A stretch of DNA of 32,773 bases. Origin: Halobacteriales archaeon QS_4_66_20. Lineage in GTDB: Archaea > Halobacteriota > Halobacteria > Halobacteriales > Haloarculaceae. The stretch is from positions 1-32,773 of the forward strand of contig PXRK01000045.1 of NCBI GenBank assembly GCA_003021015.1, written 5' to 3'. The notes below the pieces were generated by a model. It was not told the DNA's origin and ran no database searches. It worked only from the letters and a program-made list of their open reading frames with translations. Numbering within the stretch: position 1 is the stretch's first letter; each line of letters starts with the position of its first letter. Position numbers and translations under genes: made by a program. Shown in pieces: positions 1 to 7,082 of the stretch.

Positions 1-335
1 GTTCCCCCACCTTTCTGGAGATAATCTGTTGCTCCGGCTGAGATCGCATCGCTTGCCACTTCCTCGGACCCTTTTCCAGTAAAAAGGATAAACGGTAGCT
101 CGGGAAACTCGTCCCGTACTGCCTCCAAAAAATCAATCCCGTTCTTGCCCGGCATATCATAATCACTGATAATACAGTCAACGCCTGCATCTCTATCAAG
201 ACGGTCGAGTGCATCACCGGCGCTTGTCTTCTGTATCACCTCGAACTCCTCATTTTCGCGTTCAAGAAATGTCGCAACCAAGTCCCCAAAATCCGGGTCG
301 TCGTCTACGTGGAGGATTTGGATTGAGTTTGACAT
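1..335 (-). CDS. Receiver-domain signalling protein (response regulator or hybrid kinase), C-terminus cut by window edge
   Basis: The minus-strand frame opens at an ATG (335) and stays open to the window edge, giving about 111 N-terminal residues. They form a CheY-like receiver domain: acidic triad D11-D13 after strand 1, phospho-acceptor D58 in an SDYDMPG motif, the conserved Thr in FTGKG, and Lys in a YLQKGG motif after strand 5. In haloarchaea this DYDMPG type of receiver commonly precedes PAS and histidine-kinase domains, so the full gene may be a hybrid sensor kinase rather than a stand-alone regulator; the missing part lies left of the window. Local GC is visibly lower than in the rest of the window. 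Confidence 0.9.
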   Translation of the reverse strand, partial: MSNSIQILHVDDDPDFGDLVATFLERENEEFEVIQKTSAGDALDRLDRDAGVDCIISDYDMPGKNGIDFLEAVRDEFPELPFILFTGKGSEEVASDAISAGATDYLQKGGG

Positions 336-344
336 ACGCGAGTA

Positions 345-623
345 ATGTGTGTATGCGTTCTTCATAGCAGTATCGGTGCAGGTGGTTCCAGAAGTCATAC
401 TGAGGGGCAGAAGTCAGCGCCGTCAGTCGTACATCAAGCCGAGAATGTTCCCTGTGGGTATGACCGTGAATGGGCGTCGGACGTGCTTGGTGACGCCCAA
501 GATGAGTTGCTAGACCAACTGGACTTAGAAGTTCAGACCATCTCGGACGTGATTGAGGGAGGAACCGTGGTCGAATACTGTCCCGAGTGTTTTCCGGAGC
601 TCACCAGTTGGTCTCCGGAATAG
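345..623 (+). CDS. Possible small CxxC protein, perhaps 5'-truncated
   Basis: A 92-codon frame starts 10 bp from the divergent receiver gene. The first ~30 residues (Ser/Gly-rich) do not look like a folded protein. The remainder does: an acidic stretch rich in Asp, Glu and Leu followed by a YCPECFPEL motif, which could be half of a zinc knuckle; upstream only a single Cys (VPCGY) is present where a second CxxC would be expected. No other ATG is available, and there is little room for a promoter. It may be a real small protein, or the 3' remnant of a longer gene in a lower-GC accessory stretch. I do not recognise the family. Confidence 0.4.
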   Translation: MCVCVLHSSIGAGGSRSHTEGQKSAPSVVHQAENVPCGYDREWASDVLGDAQDELLDQLDLEVQTISDVIEGGTVVEYCPECFPELTSWSPE

Positions 624-846
624 ATTTCAACCGCAGGAAAAACTGGCAGACTGCAAAGCTTAAGAGCTCGCCTTCTGTGTTGATACTGACCATGGGTCCC
701 CATCGTGTCCCCGTAACTTCTATGATGCGCCAAATGTTCGGCTAACCTCGCCGAAGATCTGCTGACCGTTCGCCGATCGATTTATTGAAGCGGCAGACAT
801 CGGAATCCGTAACCGATTTTCGGGAGCCACGTTGAGAGGGAGACGC

Positions 847-930
847 GCGAGGGTGGCTGAGCCAGGCCAAAGGCGGCGGGCTTAAGACCCGCTCCCGTAG
901 GGGTCCCTGGGTTCGAATCCCAGCCCTCGC
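847..930 (+). tRNA. tRNA-Leu (anticodon UAA)
   Basis: The acceptor stem GCGAGGG (847-853) pairs with CCCTCGC (924-930), and A931 follows as discriminator; CCA is not encoded. The anticodon arm is GCGGG-CTTAAGA-CCCGC with anticodon TAA at 883-885. A long class II variable arm (CTCCCGTAGGGGT) and a normal T arm (GGGTTCGAATCCC) identify a leucine tRNA. No intron is visible. A TATA-like ACCGATTTT lies about 30 bp upstream (809-820). Confidence 0.97.
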
Positions 931-1040
931 ATTCTCCGGCTCGAACGAACGTGAGAGCCGTGAGAATCGTGCTGGGATTCGAATCACGGCAGACCGAGCA
1001 AAGCGAGGTCTGGCATCGGGTTCGAATCCCAGCCCTCGCA
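908..1040. repeat. Duplicated 3' end of tRNA-Leu (att-like repeat)
   Basis: The T arm plus 3' acceptor strand of the tRNA (908-931) recurs exactly at 1018-1040, about 110 bp downstream. An inverted copy of the core (GCTGGGATTCGAAT) lies between them at about 970-983. A repeated tRNA 3' end is the usual footprint of integrase-mediated insertion, but only about 87 bp separate the copies, so any element has been lost. The gap also holds GC-rich hairpins (CAGACC...GGTCTG; GGGCGC...GCGCCC at 1046-1068). Confidence 0.7.
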
Positions 1041-1165
1041 TGAAGGGCGCGAGCGAAGCGAGCGCCCGGGAACGTGAGCGGCGAAGCCGCGAACCACCCG
1101 CGACGGGTCCGGGCGTGCGACGTTGCCCGTCGAAGTCAGGCATCTTTTGCACTCGGAGACCCACG

Positions 1166-1675
1166 ATGGCAGTAATGAGCAGCAACGTTCCGGACGGCGT
1201 CGCGTCGGCGTTCCAGGCACACGACGCCTACGAGGCCACGGACGGGGGGTACGCACTGACGACGACCACGTTCGAGACGACAGTGACGGCGACGGCGGAC
1301 GGCGATTCGGTGCAGTACGCGGTGACCGTGCTCGTTCCCACGCTGGATGCGGCGACAGTCGAGGAGATCGGCGACGTGCTCGCGGAGAGCTGGGAGGGGA
1401 CGCTGACCCGCAGACTCGAGGAAGCGCCGAAAGCGACGCGGGCACGCGTCGACCTCGACGCGTTCAGCGTAGTCGAGGAGGGCGACGAGCTACGGATCGA
1501 GTACACATTCACCTGGAGCAACCCGACGAAGGCCGTCGAGATCGCGAAAACATTCGCCGAGTACGTCGAGGGGACCTACGTCGAGGGGATCGTTCCCGGC
1601 TACGAGTACGAATCCCCTGTCTCCTCGCTCATCTCCGAGGCGAGCCAGGCCGGCGAGGGCGGCACGCCCCTGTGA
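1166..1675 (+). CDS. Conserved haloarchaeal protein, DUF5813-like
   Basis: This acidic soluble protein of about 169 residues has no membrane segment and no catalytic motif I can name. Its alternating beta-rich N-terminal half (TTFETTVTATADGDSVQYAVTV) and a helical C-terminal half with an FAEYVEG motif resemble the haloarchaeal family I remember as DUF5813; this was not checked. The frame is open back to 1040, but the upstream residues are Arg-rich and read through the duplicated tRNA end, so they are not coding. ATG at 1166 or ATG at 1175 (MSSNVPDG) are the plausible starts; a TATA-like CATCTTTTG at 1141-1149 fits leaderless initiation near 1175. Confidence 0.85.
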   Translation: MAVMSSNVPDGVASAFQAHDAYEATDGGYALTTTTFETTVTATADGDSVQYAVTVLVPTLDAATVEEIGDVLAESWEGTLTRRLEEAPKATRARVDLDAFSVVEEGDELRIEYTFTWSNPTKAVEIAKTFAEYVEGTYVEGIVPGYEYESPVSSLISEASQAGEGGTPL

Positions 1676-1764
1676 GCGAGGCCAGCGTGACGACGCCGCT
1701 GTGAGCGTGAGCGAGGCTAGCGCGACGACGCCGCTGTGAGCGAGGCCAGCGCGACGACGCCGCT
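1672..1764. repeat. Three copies of a 29-bp direct repeat
   Basis: Units at 1672-1700, 1707-1735 and 1736-1764 begin GTGAGCGAGGCCAGCG and end CGACGACGCCGCT, differing at one or two bases. The first unit contains the stop codon of the preceding gene, so each copy repeats the 3' end of that reading frame with its TGA. This looks like slippage-type amplification in non-coding DNA. Confidence 0.85.
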
Positions 1765-1827
1765 GTCAGCGGGACCGCCGGGACCAGATCACAAGCGATA
1801 AGCGGCCGGCGTAGTTCTCCTGTCTCC

Positions 1828-2673
1828 ATGGACGCCAGCGACACGGCGACAGGTGGCGGGGCACCGGACCTCGACCTCGGGTTCACGCTCGGGCTGGACC
1901 TGCCGTTCGAGGAAACGGTCGCCTGGGCCGGTGAGGCGGGGTTCGACTTCGTGGAGCTCCTGCTCGATGGCCCCTACGCCCGCGAGCGGATCGCCGGAGA
2001 CGCGCCGGCGATGCAGGAGACGCTCGCCGACGCCGGCGTCGACGTCGCCGTCCACCTCCCGTTCGCGATCGATCCCGGCTCGCCGTTCACGCCCGTCCGG
2101 GAGGGGGTCGTCGCGGAGTTCGAGGCAGGGATGGACCTCGCCGCGGACCTCGGGGCGGAGCTCGTCGTCTTCCACCCTTCCTCCGACGCCTGGGAGCTGG
2201 GGTGGACCGAGGGGGAGTGTCGCGAGTTCGTCCACGCGGCGCTGGACGACCTCGTTCCAGCGGCCCACGGGCGGGGGCTTACACCCTGTCTCGAAAACAT
2301 CGTCTCGACGTACTACGACGCGACGGCGTTTCCGGAACTGCTCGAGCGGTACCCCGACGCGTCGATGACGTTCAACACCAGCCACGCCCTGCTCGCCGGC
2401 CTCTCCGAGGCGGAGATGGCGACGTTCTGTCGCGAGCACGCCGGACGGATCGACCACCTCCACGTCGTCGACACCCGCACGGGCGACGAACACCTGCCGG
2501 TGGGCATGGGGAACATCGACTTCGAGCCGGTACTGGCGGCGCTGGGGGCGGTCGACTGGCGCGGGACGGCGACGCTGGAGGTCGGGACTGAGGACTACGA
2601 CACGATCGCGCTCGGAAAACGAAACCTCGAGGAGCTGCTCGCAGGGGTCGCGTCGAGGACGGATGCGGCGTGA
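1828..2673 (+). CDS. Sugar phosphate isomerase/epimerase-like TIM-barrel protein (AP endonuclease 2 family)
   Basis: A 281-residue protein with the xylose-isomerase-like TIM-barrel pattern of divalent-metal enzymes: FVELLLDGPY (strand 2), VHLPF (strand 3), VVFHPSSDAW (His on strand 4), CLENIVS (metal-ligand Glu), MTFNTSHALLAG (Asn/His where Asp/His is common), IDHLHVVDTRTGDEH, and a C-terminal TATLEVGTEDYD (second metal-ligand Glu). The family includes sugar isomerases, epimerases and endonuclease IV; the substrate cannot be read from sequence. A TATA-like CAAGCGATAAG sits about 30 bp upstream, suggesting a leaderless transcript. It is a single-gene unit, convergent with the Lrp-type gene. 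Confidence 0.85.
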   Translation: MDASDTATGGGAPDLDLGFTLGLDLPFEETVAWAGEAGFDFVELLLDGPYARERIAGDAPAMQETLADAGVDVAVHLPFAIDPGSPFTPVREGVVAEFEAGMDLAADLGAELVVFHPSSDAWELGWTEGECREFVHAALDDLVPAAHGRGLTPCLENIVSTYYDATAFPELLERYPDASMTFNTSHALLAGLSEAEMATFCREHAGRIDHLHVVDTRTGDEHLPVGMGNIDFEPVLAALGAVDWRGTATLEVGTEDYDTIALGKRNLEELLAGVASRTDAA

Positions 2674-2679
2674 GCCGGC

Positions 2680-2910
2680 CTAGTCCATCGCGATGTAGGT
2701 TTGCGTGCCGCCGACGCCGCCGATCGACTGGATCTCCGACGCGGCGATATCCTTGACTGCGGCGGGGGTGTCGACGTTCGCCACCGCGATGATGTCGACG
2801 TCGCCGGCGACGATGTGCGCCCGCTCGACCCCGTCGATTTCCGCGATCTCCACTTTGAGTCTGTCCGCCTCGCCGGTGTGCGCTTTGACCATGACGTATG
2901 CTTTGACCAT
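2680..2910 (-). CDS. Stand-alone Lrp/AsnC ligand-binding (RAM) domain protein
   Basis: The 76-residue protein starts MVKAYVMVKAHTGEAD and consists of a single alpha/beta RAM domain (effector-binding half of Lrp/AsnC regulators) with no DNA-binding helix-turn-helix. Pattern: beta (AYVMVKA), helix (ADRLKVEIAEID), beta (RAHIVAGDVDIIAVANV), helix, then GGVGGTQTYIAMD. An ATG five codons upstream (2925) is possible but less conserved-looking. It lies 57 bp downstream of the TrkA-type gene on the same strand, so the pair is probably co-transcribed; small RAM proteins beside trkA genes are common in haloarchaea, and a ligand-sensing role in potassium transport is an inference. Confidence 0.85.
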   Translation of the reverse strand: MVKAYVMVKAHTGEADRLKVEIAEIDGVERAHIVAGDVDIIAVANVDTPAAVKDIAASEIQSIGGVGGTQTYIAMD

Positions 2911-2967
2911 TAGGGACACCTCCACTGTCGCTCGATGGACGCCCTGACGGCGCGACCTGTGTGCACG

Positions 2968-3651
2968 TCAGGCTCCCCCCGCGGTCGCCCGCCCGGTTTC
3001 GCCGACGATGAGGCTGCGAACGTCGTCGAGCTTCTCCGAATCGGAGAGGACGACGAGGTGATCGCCCAGGTCCAGCGTCTCGTCGGGCGTGGGGAGCATC
3101 AGCCGGGCCCCTTCCTTGCCGAACGCGAGGAGGCGGGTCCGTGCCGGCAGTTCGAGCTCGCTGAGCGAGTACCCCTTCATCGGCGAGGACTCGGTGATCG
3201 TCAGCTCGACGAGCTGGAGGTTCTGCTCGACGTCGGCGATGGCGTGGATGTTCCCGCCGACCAGCGCGTTCTTCGCGACCAGCGCGCCGAGCCGTTCGGG
3301 GTAGATCACCTCGTCGACCTCGTCGGCGTACTCCCGGTAGATCTCCTCGCGGTAGTCCTCGTCGATGCGCATGACCGTCCGGCAGCCGTGCTGTTTGGCG
3401 ATCATGCACGCCGCGAAGTTAATGTTGAGGTCACCGGTCAGCGCGCCGAACGCGTCGGCAGAGGCGATGTCCGCCTGCTTGAGTACCGACTCCCGCGAGC
3501 CGTCACCCTCGACCACCTCGAACTCTTCCTCGCGAGCCCGCGCGACGCCCTCCGGGTCCGGCTCGACGAGCACGACCTCGTGGTCGCTCTCCTTGATCGC
3601 GCGTGCGGTCCGGAGGCCGACCCGGCCCGCACCGACAATGACGAATCGCAT
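2968..3651 (-). CDS. TrkA-type K+ transport regulatory protein (RCK_N + RCK_C)
   Basis: A 227-residue cytosolic protein. The N-terminal Rossmann domain (1 to ~125) begins MRFVIVGAGRVG, the GxGxxG NAD(H)-binding loop at residues 7-12, with the acidic residue ending strand 2 in VLVEPD. A TrkA-C/RCK_C domain follows (~140-220; MKGYSLSEL...LDLGDHLVVLSD). Such proteins gate Trk/Ktr potassium transporters or RCK channels in response to nucleotides. No transporter subunit is adjacent, so its partner is elsewhere. The start at 3651 is chosen because NAD-domain homology begins there and a TATA-like element (GGAATAAAGC, 3674-3683) lies 27 bp upstream; the frame is open for a further 64 non-homologous codons. 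Confidence 0.93.
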   Translation of the reverse strand: MRFVIVGAGRVGLRTARAIKESDHEVVLVEPDPEGVARAREEEFEVVEGDGSRESVLKQADIASADAFGALTGDLNINFAACMIAKQHGCRTVMRIDEDYREEIYREYADEVDEVIYPERLGALVAKNALVGGNIHAIADVEQNLQLVELTITESSPMKGYSLSELELPARTRLLAFGKEGARLMLPTPDETLDLGDHLVVLSDSEKLDDVRSLIVGETGRATAGGA

Positions 3652-3673
3652 ACCTGCTACTACGTCGAGGTGT

Positions 3674-3683
3674 GGAATAAAGC
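3674..3683 (-). promoter_or_regulatory. TATA element of the trkA-like gene
   Basis: On the minus strand this reads GCTTTATTCC, centred about 27 bp before the ATG at 3651, the spacing expected for a leaderless archaeal transcript. Confidence 0.6.
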
Positions 3684-3841
3684 TATCCTCGGCTGGGAGG
3701 AGCGACCGGGCGCGTGGGGCGCCGGGGCCCGGCCGATCGCTACCCCGGTCCGGGGGCGACCGCCACGTCCCGCAATTATAAGAGCCGAACCCGGGCTGCA
3801 GCCGGGTGGCGTCCGGGCGGGCGAGGATTGCGCGTCCGGCC

Positions 3842-3852
3842 AACCTTTATCA
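3842..3852 (+). promoter_or_regulatory. TATA element of the ParA/MinD-like gene
   Basis: AACCTTTATCA is centred about 28 bp upstream of the ATG at 3876, consistent with leaderless initiation. A second AT-rich box (GCAATTATAAG, 3772-3782) lies in the same divergent spacer with no gene at the matching distance. Confidence 0.6.
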
Positions 3853-3875
3853 CCCAGAACGCAGCAGAGCCAGCC

Positions 3876-4607
3876 ATGGGGACACAGATACTGGCGTACG
3901 TCGGTGCGGCCGGCGGGGTCGGGACAACGCGGCTGGCCGTCGAGTGCGGCGCGACGCTGGCCCGGACCGGGCGGGACGTAGCTGTCTTCGACGCGGCGTT
4001 CGAAACCCAGGGGCTGGCTGCTCACGTACAGGGCGGGATCGATCCCGACGTGACGACGCTCGTCACCGAGGAGGTGCCGCTGGACGCGGCGCTGTACGAC
4101 CACACGGCAGACCTGCCGGGGCGGCTGGCGCTGTGTCCGGCGCGGGCGCCGTTCGAGCGGCTGGCGCGGGCGAAGACCGCCGGCGCTGCCCGGCAGTTCG
4201 AGCGACAGCTGGCGGCCGCGTCGCTGTCCCACGACGTCGTGCTCGTCGACACGCCGCCGCTCGGGACGAACCAGGCGCTGGCCGCTGTCAACGCCGCAGA
4301 CCGGATCGCTGTCGTGACGGTCGACAGCCGCCGCGGCCGCGACGCGCTCGCTCGGACGCAGGAACGGCTCGACGACGTCGGTACGACGGCCGACGCCGTG
4401 ATCGCGAACCGGTCTGACGGCTCGCTGGAGGCCGCCGACGGAGCCGTCCCGACGAGCGACGTCCGCAACCCGGGGGACTGCCCGGCGTGCGTGCCGCCCG
4501 ACGAGTCGTTCGCGCCGGCGGTCGCCGCGGCCGCCGAACGTGCCCTGGGGATGGAACTCGACGCCGAGCATGGCGGGGAGAGCCGAATCGGCGGGCTGCT
4601 GGGCTGA
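3876..4607 (+). CDS. MinD/ParA-like ATPase-family protein with degenerate P-loop
   Basis: The 243-residue protein has the ParA/MinD fold signature: N-terminal strand and loop ILAYVGAAGGVGTTR (residues 5-19), switch-like VAVFDAAF (36-42), Walker B-like HDVVLVDTPP (119-128) and a later strand RIAVVTVDS. In the family the deviant Walker A is KGGxGK[T/S]; here both lysines are replaced (A12 for the signature Lys, T17 for the P-loop Lys), so ATP hydrolysis is doubtful. A C-terminal CPAC motif is present. The last residues are Gly/Leu-rich (RIGGLLG). The TGA stop (4605-4607) is formed by the start of a repeat end (4605-4622). Function unknown; it may be a regulatory or scaffolding homologue. Confidence 0.8.
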   Translation: MGTQILAYVGAAGGVGTTRLAVECGATLARTGRDVAVFDAAFETQGLAAHVQGGIDPDVTTLVTEEVPLDAALYDHTADLPGRLALCPARAPFERLARAKTAGAARQFERQLAAASLSHDVVLVDTPPLGTNQALAAVNAADRIAVVTVDSRRGRDALARTQERLDDVGTTADAVIANRSDGSLEAADGAVPTSDVRNPGDCPACVPPDESFAPAVAAAAERALGMELDAEHGGESRIGGLLG

Positions 4608-4622
4608 TACGGTCGTTCGTGA
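4605..4622 (+). repeat. Solo left end of the ~110-bp inverted-repeat family
   Basis: TGATACGGTCGTTCGTGA here is identical to the corresponding end of the complete element at 14411-14520 (reverse orientation) and nearly so to 28894-28911. Similarity fades after this, so only one arm survives. Its TGA is the stop codon of the ParA-like gene. Confidence 0.65.
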
Positions 4623-4647
4623 ATCCTCCGACCCACGGACGCCGCGC

Positions 4648-5106
4648 TCAGGCGGGATTGGAGGACTGCTCGGCGCTCGCAGGAGTGTCGAAAAACCGGC
4701 GGTTGCGGAGGAAGAAGCCGTACAGGCCGGAGAACAACGACGGGACGGAGACGGCGACCTCGACGCCGTCGACCGACAGCGGCCCGAGCGTCGCGGGCAG
4801 GCTCTCGAGGCCGATGACCTCCAGCCCCGTCGCCGCGGCTGCCGTCACGACGGCGGCAACGACGAAGACGTACGCGCCGTCGAGCAGGATGCGCGGGCCG
4901 CCGAGCGCGCGGTACCCGGCGTAGTCCGTCGAGTCGAACAGGAAAAAGACCGCCACGAGCATCACTGCGAGGCCGCCGTTGTCGATGGCGGTGACCGCCC
5001 GGTCGCCGGCGTCGGCCGCCTCCTGGAGGGTGCCGACCACGACGGCGGTCGCGAGCGTGATCGCCACGACGACGACCACCACCGGGCCGAGTGCCTCGCG
5101 GTTCAT
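4648..5106 (-). CDS. Small integral membrane protein, unknown function
   Basis: The 152-residue protein starts MNREALGPVVVVVVAITLAT and contains about four hydrophobic segments (approximately residues 7-26, 45-60, 75-98 and 115-135), ending in a short basic FFLRNRRFF stretch and a polar tail. I do not recognise a named family. Its start lies 4 bp after the stop of the gene upstream (5111), so the two form a tight operon. The open frame extends upstream to 5250, but that part overlaps the preceding gene and is not hydrophobic. Confidence 0.8.
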   Translation of the reverse strand: MNREALGPVVVVVVAITLATAVVVGTLQEAADAGDRAVTAIDNGGLAVMLVAVFFLFDSTDYAGYRALGGPRILLDGAYVFVVAAVVTAAAATGLEVIGLESLPATLGPLSVDGVEVAVSVPSLFSGLYGFFLRNRRFFDTPASAEQSSNPA

Positions 5107-5110
5107 CGGT

Positions 5111-5665
5111 CTACTGGGTGTTCGGGCCGTCGTCCGCCGCGCTGTCGGTGTCGGACTGGCTCTGTGCCGGGCCGCCCGCGCCCGGCCCCCCTGCCGGCCC
5201 GCCGTGTGCAGCGCCAGGGTTGCCGCCGTGCTCGGCCTCGGGGCCACCACCCAGCGGCGCGCCCGACAGGATTTCGGCGCCCTCCGGGGAGAGGTCTGGC
5301 AGGATGTCGCTCCTGGTCACCTTGCTGATCTCGTCGATGTTGCCCGCCAGTACCTTCAGCGCGTCCTGGGGGTTCGGGTAGACGAGCATGTACCCGTTCT
5401 CACCCATCGTGATCAGCTGGGTGTCGCTGACGGCGACGCCCTCGTTCTGGATGGTCGCCGCGACCGCCGGCAGCGCCGTCGGCCGTCCGTCGTCGCCCTC
5501 GTCCTCCTTGACTTTCCGGATGTGGACGTCCTCGAGGTCGATCACGTCCTTGTGCTCTTTGACCACCTCGGCGCACGCGACCAGGTCCCGGGTGACCGCC
5601 GTCTTGTGCTCGTTCTCGTGTTCGCCCCTGAGACAGTGGTAGCAAACGCGTAGTTCGATCCGCAT
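5111..5665 (-). CDS. Conserved haloarchaeal hypothetical protein with CxxC motif
   Basis: A 184-residue protein. Residues 1 to ~135 look folded: MRIELRVCYHC gives a CxxC near the N-terminus, followed by alternating helices and strands (DLEDVHIRKVKEDEGDDG, ATIQNEGVAVSDTQLITMGENGYM is one continuous region). The last ~45 residues are low complexity (Gly/Pro/Ala-rich, then Ser/Asp-rich) and probably disordered. It has no signal peptide or membrane segment. It is first in an operon with the membrane protein at 4648-5106. The CxxC suggests metal or redox chemistry, but one pair alone does not establish it. No family name recognised. Confidence 0.8.
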   Translation of the reverse strand: MRIELRVCYHCLRGEHENEHKTAVTRDLVACAEVVKEHKDVIDLEDVHIRKVKEDEGDDGRPTALPAVAATIQNEGVAVSDTQLITMGENGYMLVYPNPQDALKVLAGNIDEISKVTRSDILPDLSPEGAEILSGAPLGGGPEAEHGGNPGAAHGGPAGGPGAGGPAQSQSDTDSAADDGPNTQ

Positions 5666-5811
5666 TGGCGGATATTTGGGCTGTGCGCGAAAGAGCGTTC
5701 CGTTCTCTAGTGGTGAGTGTGTGAGGAATTCTCTGTCCCGACGTCGCTCGTTCATGGCGACTACCGGCCCGGCAACATCCTCTTGGCGGGGGCGGACCGT
5801 GTCGATGCCGA

Positions 5812-6777
5812 TCAGGCGACCGGGATGTCCTGCTCGGCTTCGAGCAGTTCGTGATAGCGATTGCGGATCGTCACCTCGGAGATGTCGGCGACTTCGCTGA
5901 CCGCCGCCTGGGTGGTCTTCTCGTTGGTGAGCAGCGCGGCGGCGTACACCGCGGCGGCCGCGAGGCCAACCGGCGACTTGCCGGAGTGGACACCCTGCTC
6001 TTTGGCGTTCTGGAGCAGCTGCCGGGCGCGCATCTCCGCCTCCTCTGACAGCTCCAGCGAGGAGGCGAACCGGGGCACGTAGCTCTCGGGGTCGGCCGGC
6101 TTCACTTCGAGGCCGAGCTCCCGGACCACGTACCGGTAGGTGCGAGCGATCTCGCTTTTCTCGACGCGCGAGACCTCGGTGATCTCGTCGAGCGAGCGCG
6201 GGACGCCGGCCTGGCGCGCGGCGGCGTACACCGACGCCGTCGAGACGCCCTCGATCGAGCGGCCCGGCAGCAGGTTCTCGTCGAGGGCGCGGCGGTAGAT
6301 CACCGAGGCGGTCTCGCGGACGTTTTCGGGCAGGCCCAGCGCGGAGGCCATCCGGTCGATCTCGCCAAGCGCCTGCTTGAGGTTGCGTTCCTTGGAGTCG
6401 CGGGTCCGGAACCGCTCGTTCCACTTGCGCAGGCGCTGCATCTTCTTGCGCTGCTTGGCGCCCAGCGCGTTGCCGTAGGCGTCCTTGTCGCGCCAGTCGA
6501 TGTTGGTCGACAGCCCCTTGTCGTGCATCATGTTCGTCGTCGGCGCACCCACGCGTGACTTCTGGTCTTTCTCTTGGGCGTCGAAGGCGCGCCACTCGGG
6601 CCCGCGGTCGACCGAGTCCTCCTCGACGACCAGGCCACACTCGGTACAGACAGTCTCGCCGTGCTCGTCGTCAACGATCAGCTTCCCGCTGCACTCGGGA
6701 CAGTCCATCGACTGCTCTTCGCGTTCCTCGGTCTGTTCGCCCTCCTGTACTCGCGTTCTTGTGTTCGAGTCACTCAT
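5812..6777 (-). CDS. tfb: Transcription initiation factor IIB (TFB)
   Basis: The 321-residue protein has the complete TFB architecture: an N-terminal acidic tail, a zinc ribbon with C26, C29, C44 and C47 (CPEC...CTEC), the B-reader/linker region (GPEWRAFDAQE, VGAPTTNMMHDKGLSTNIDW), and two cyclin-like repeats (about 125-215 and 220-315) including AASVIYRRAL-type and YAAARQAGVPRSLDEI motifs. TFB recruits RNA polymerase to TBP-bound promoters. Haloarchaea usually carry several tfb paralogues, so this is one of a set. Transcription seems leadered: a TATA with purine-rich BRE lies near 6856-6872 and a GGAGAGG lies 12 bp before the ATG. Confidence 0.97.
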   Translation of the reverse strand: MSDSNTRTRVQEGEQTEEREEQSMDCPECSGKLIVDDEHGETVCTECGLVVEEDSVDRGPEWRAFDAQEKDQKSRVGAPTTNMMHDKGLSTNIDWRDKDAYGNALGAKQRKKMQRLRKWNERFRTRDSKERNLKQALGEIDRMASALGLPENVRETASVIYRRALDENLLPGRSIEGVSTASVYAAARQAGVPRSLDEITEVSRVEKSEIARTYRYVVRELGLEVKPADPESYVPRFASSLELSEEAEMRARQLLQNAKEQGVHSGKSPVGLAAAAVYAAALLTNEKTTQAAVSEVADISEVTIRNRYHELLEAEQDIPVA

Positions 6778-6789
6778 ATATTGGAATGT

Positions 6790-6872
6790 CCTCTCCGGGA
6801 GGTTTCTCCCCGTAAAAACCCCGGGCTGTTAGCTAAACAAACGTTAGTCCGAAAAGCACTTAAACCTTTCGC
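6790..6872 (-). promoter_or_regulatory. tfb promoter and leader
   Basis: On the minus strand CGAAAGGTTTAAGTGC (about 6856-6871) matches a BRE followed by a TATA box. Initiation about 27 bp downstream would give a leader near 55-60 nt, containing a possible ribosome-binding GGAGAGG (6790-6796). No TATA occurs at the leaderless spacing, in contrast to most neighbours. Confidence 0.5.
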
Positions 6873-6926
6873 TATCTGGGCTATGACACCCGTTTGACGC
6901 GCCGTATCGCCGGAATTTGGTAACCG

Positions 6927-7070
6927 AATATATACTCTTAAGTATGAGCATCGTTCACATGCGGGCGGAATTTCGGGCCGCTGAGCGCCCACAGCGGCTG
7001 TTGTGCGTTCACTCGGCCACGAGTGAAACCATTCAGTACCATTCAATGGCAACTGACGGTGGGCTATGAC
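6927..7070 (+). ncRNA. Candidate small RNA or 36-aa leaderless mini-gene between tfb and aglD-like
   Basis: A strong TATA (GAATATATACTC, 6927-6938) stands in a 305-bp spacer with no annotated gene downstream of it on this strand. Within the expected transcript are two hairpins: GCCGCTG (6977-6983) with CAGCGGC (6992-6998), and TTCACTCG (7008-7015) with CGAGTGAA (7020-7027) around a GCCA loop. An ATG at 6959, 27 bp from the TATA centre, opens a 36-codon frame ending at 7069. RNA and mini-protein are both possible. The TATA is near-symmetric and might act in the other direction. Confidence 0.4.
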
Positions 7071-7082
7071 CTCGGTACTGCG

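Noticed and set aside
1040-1165. N-terminal extension of the DUF5813-like gene
   Set aside because: Reads through the duplicated tRNA end with an Arg-rich sequence unlike a haloarchaeal protein.
1789-2493. 234-codon minus-strand frame
   Set aside because: Lies opposite the TIM-barrel gene; composition typical of an antisense GC-rich frame.
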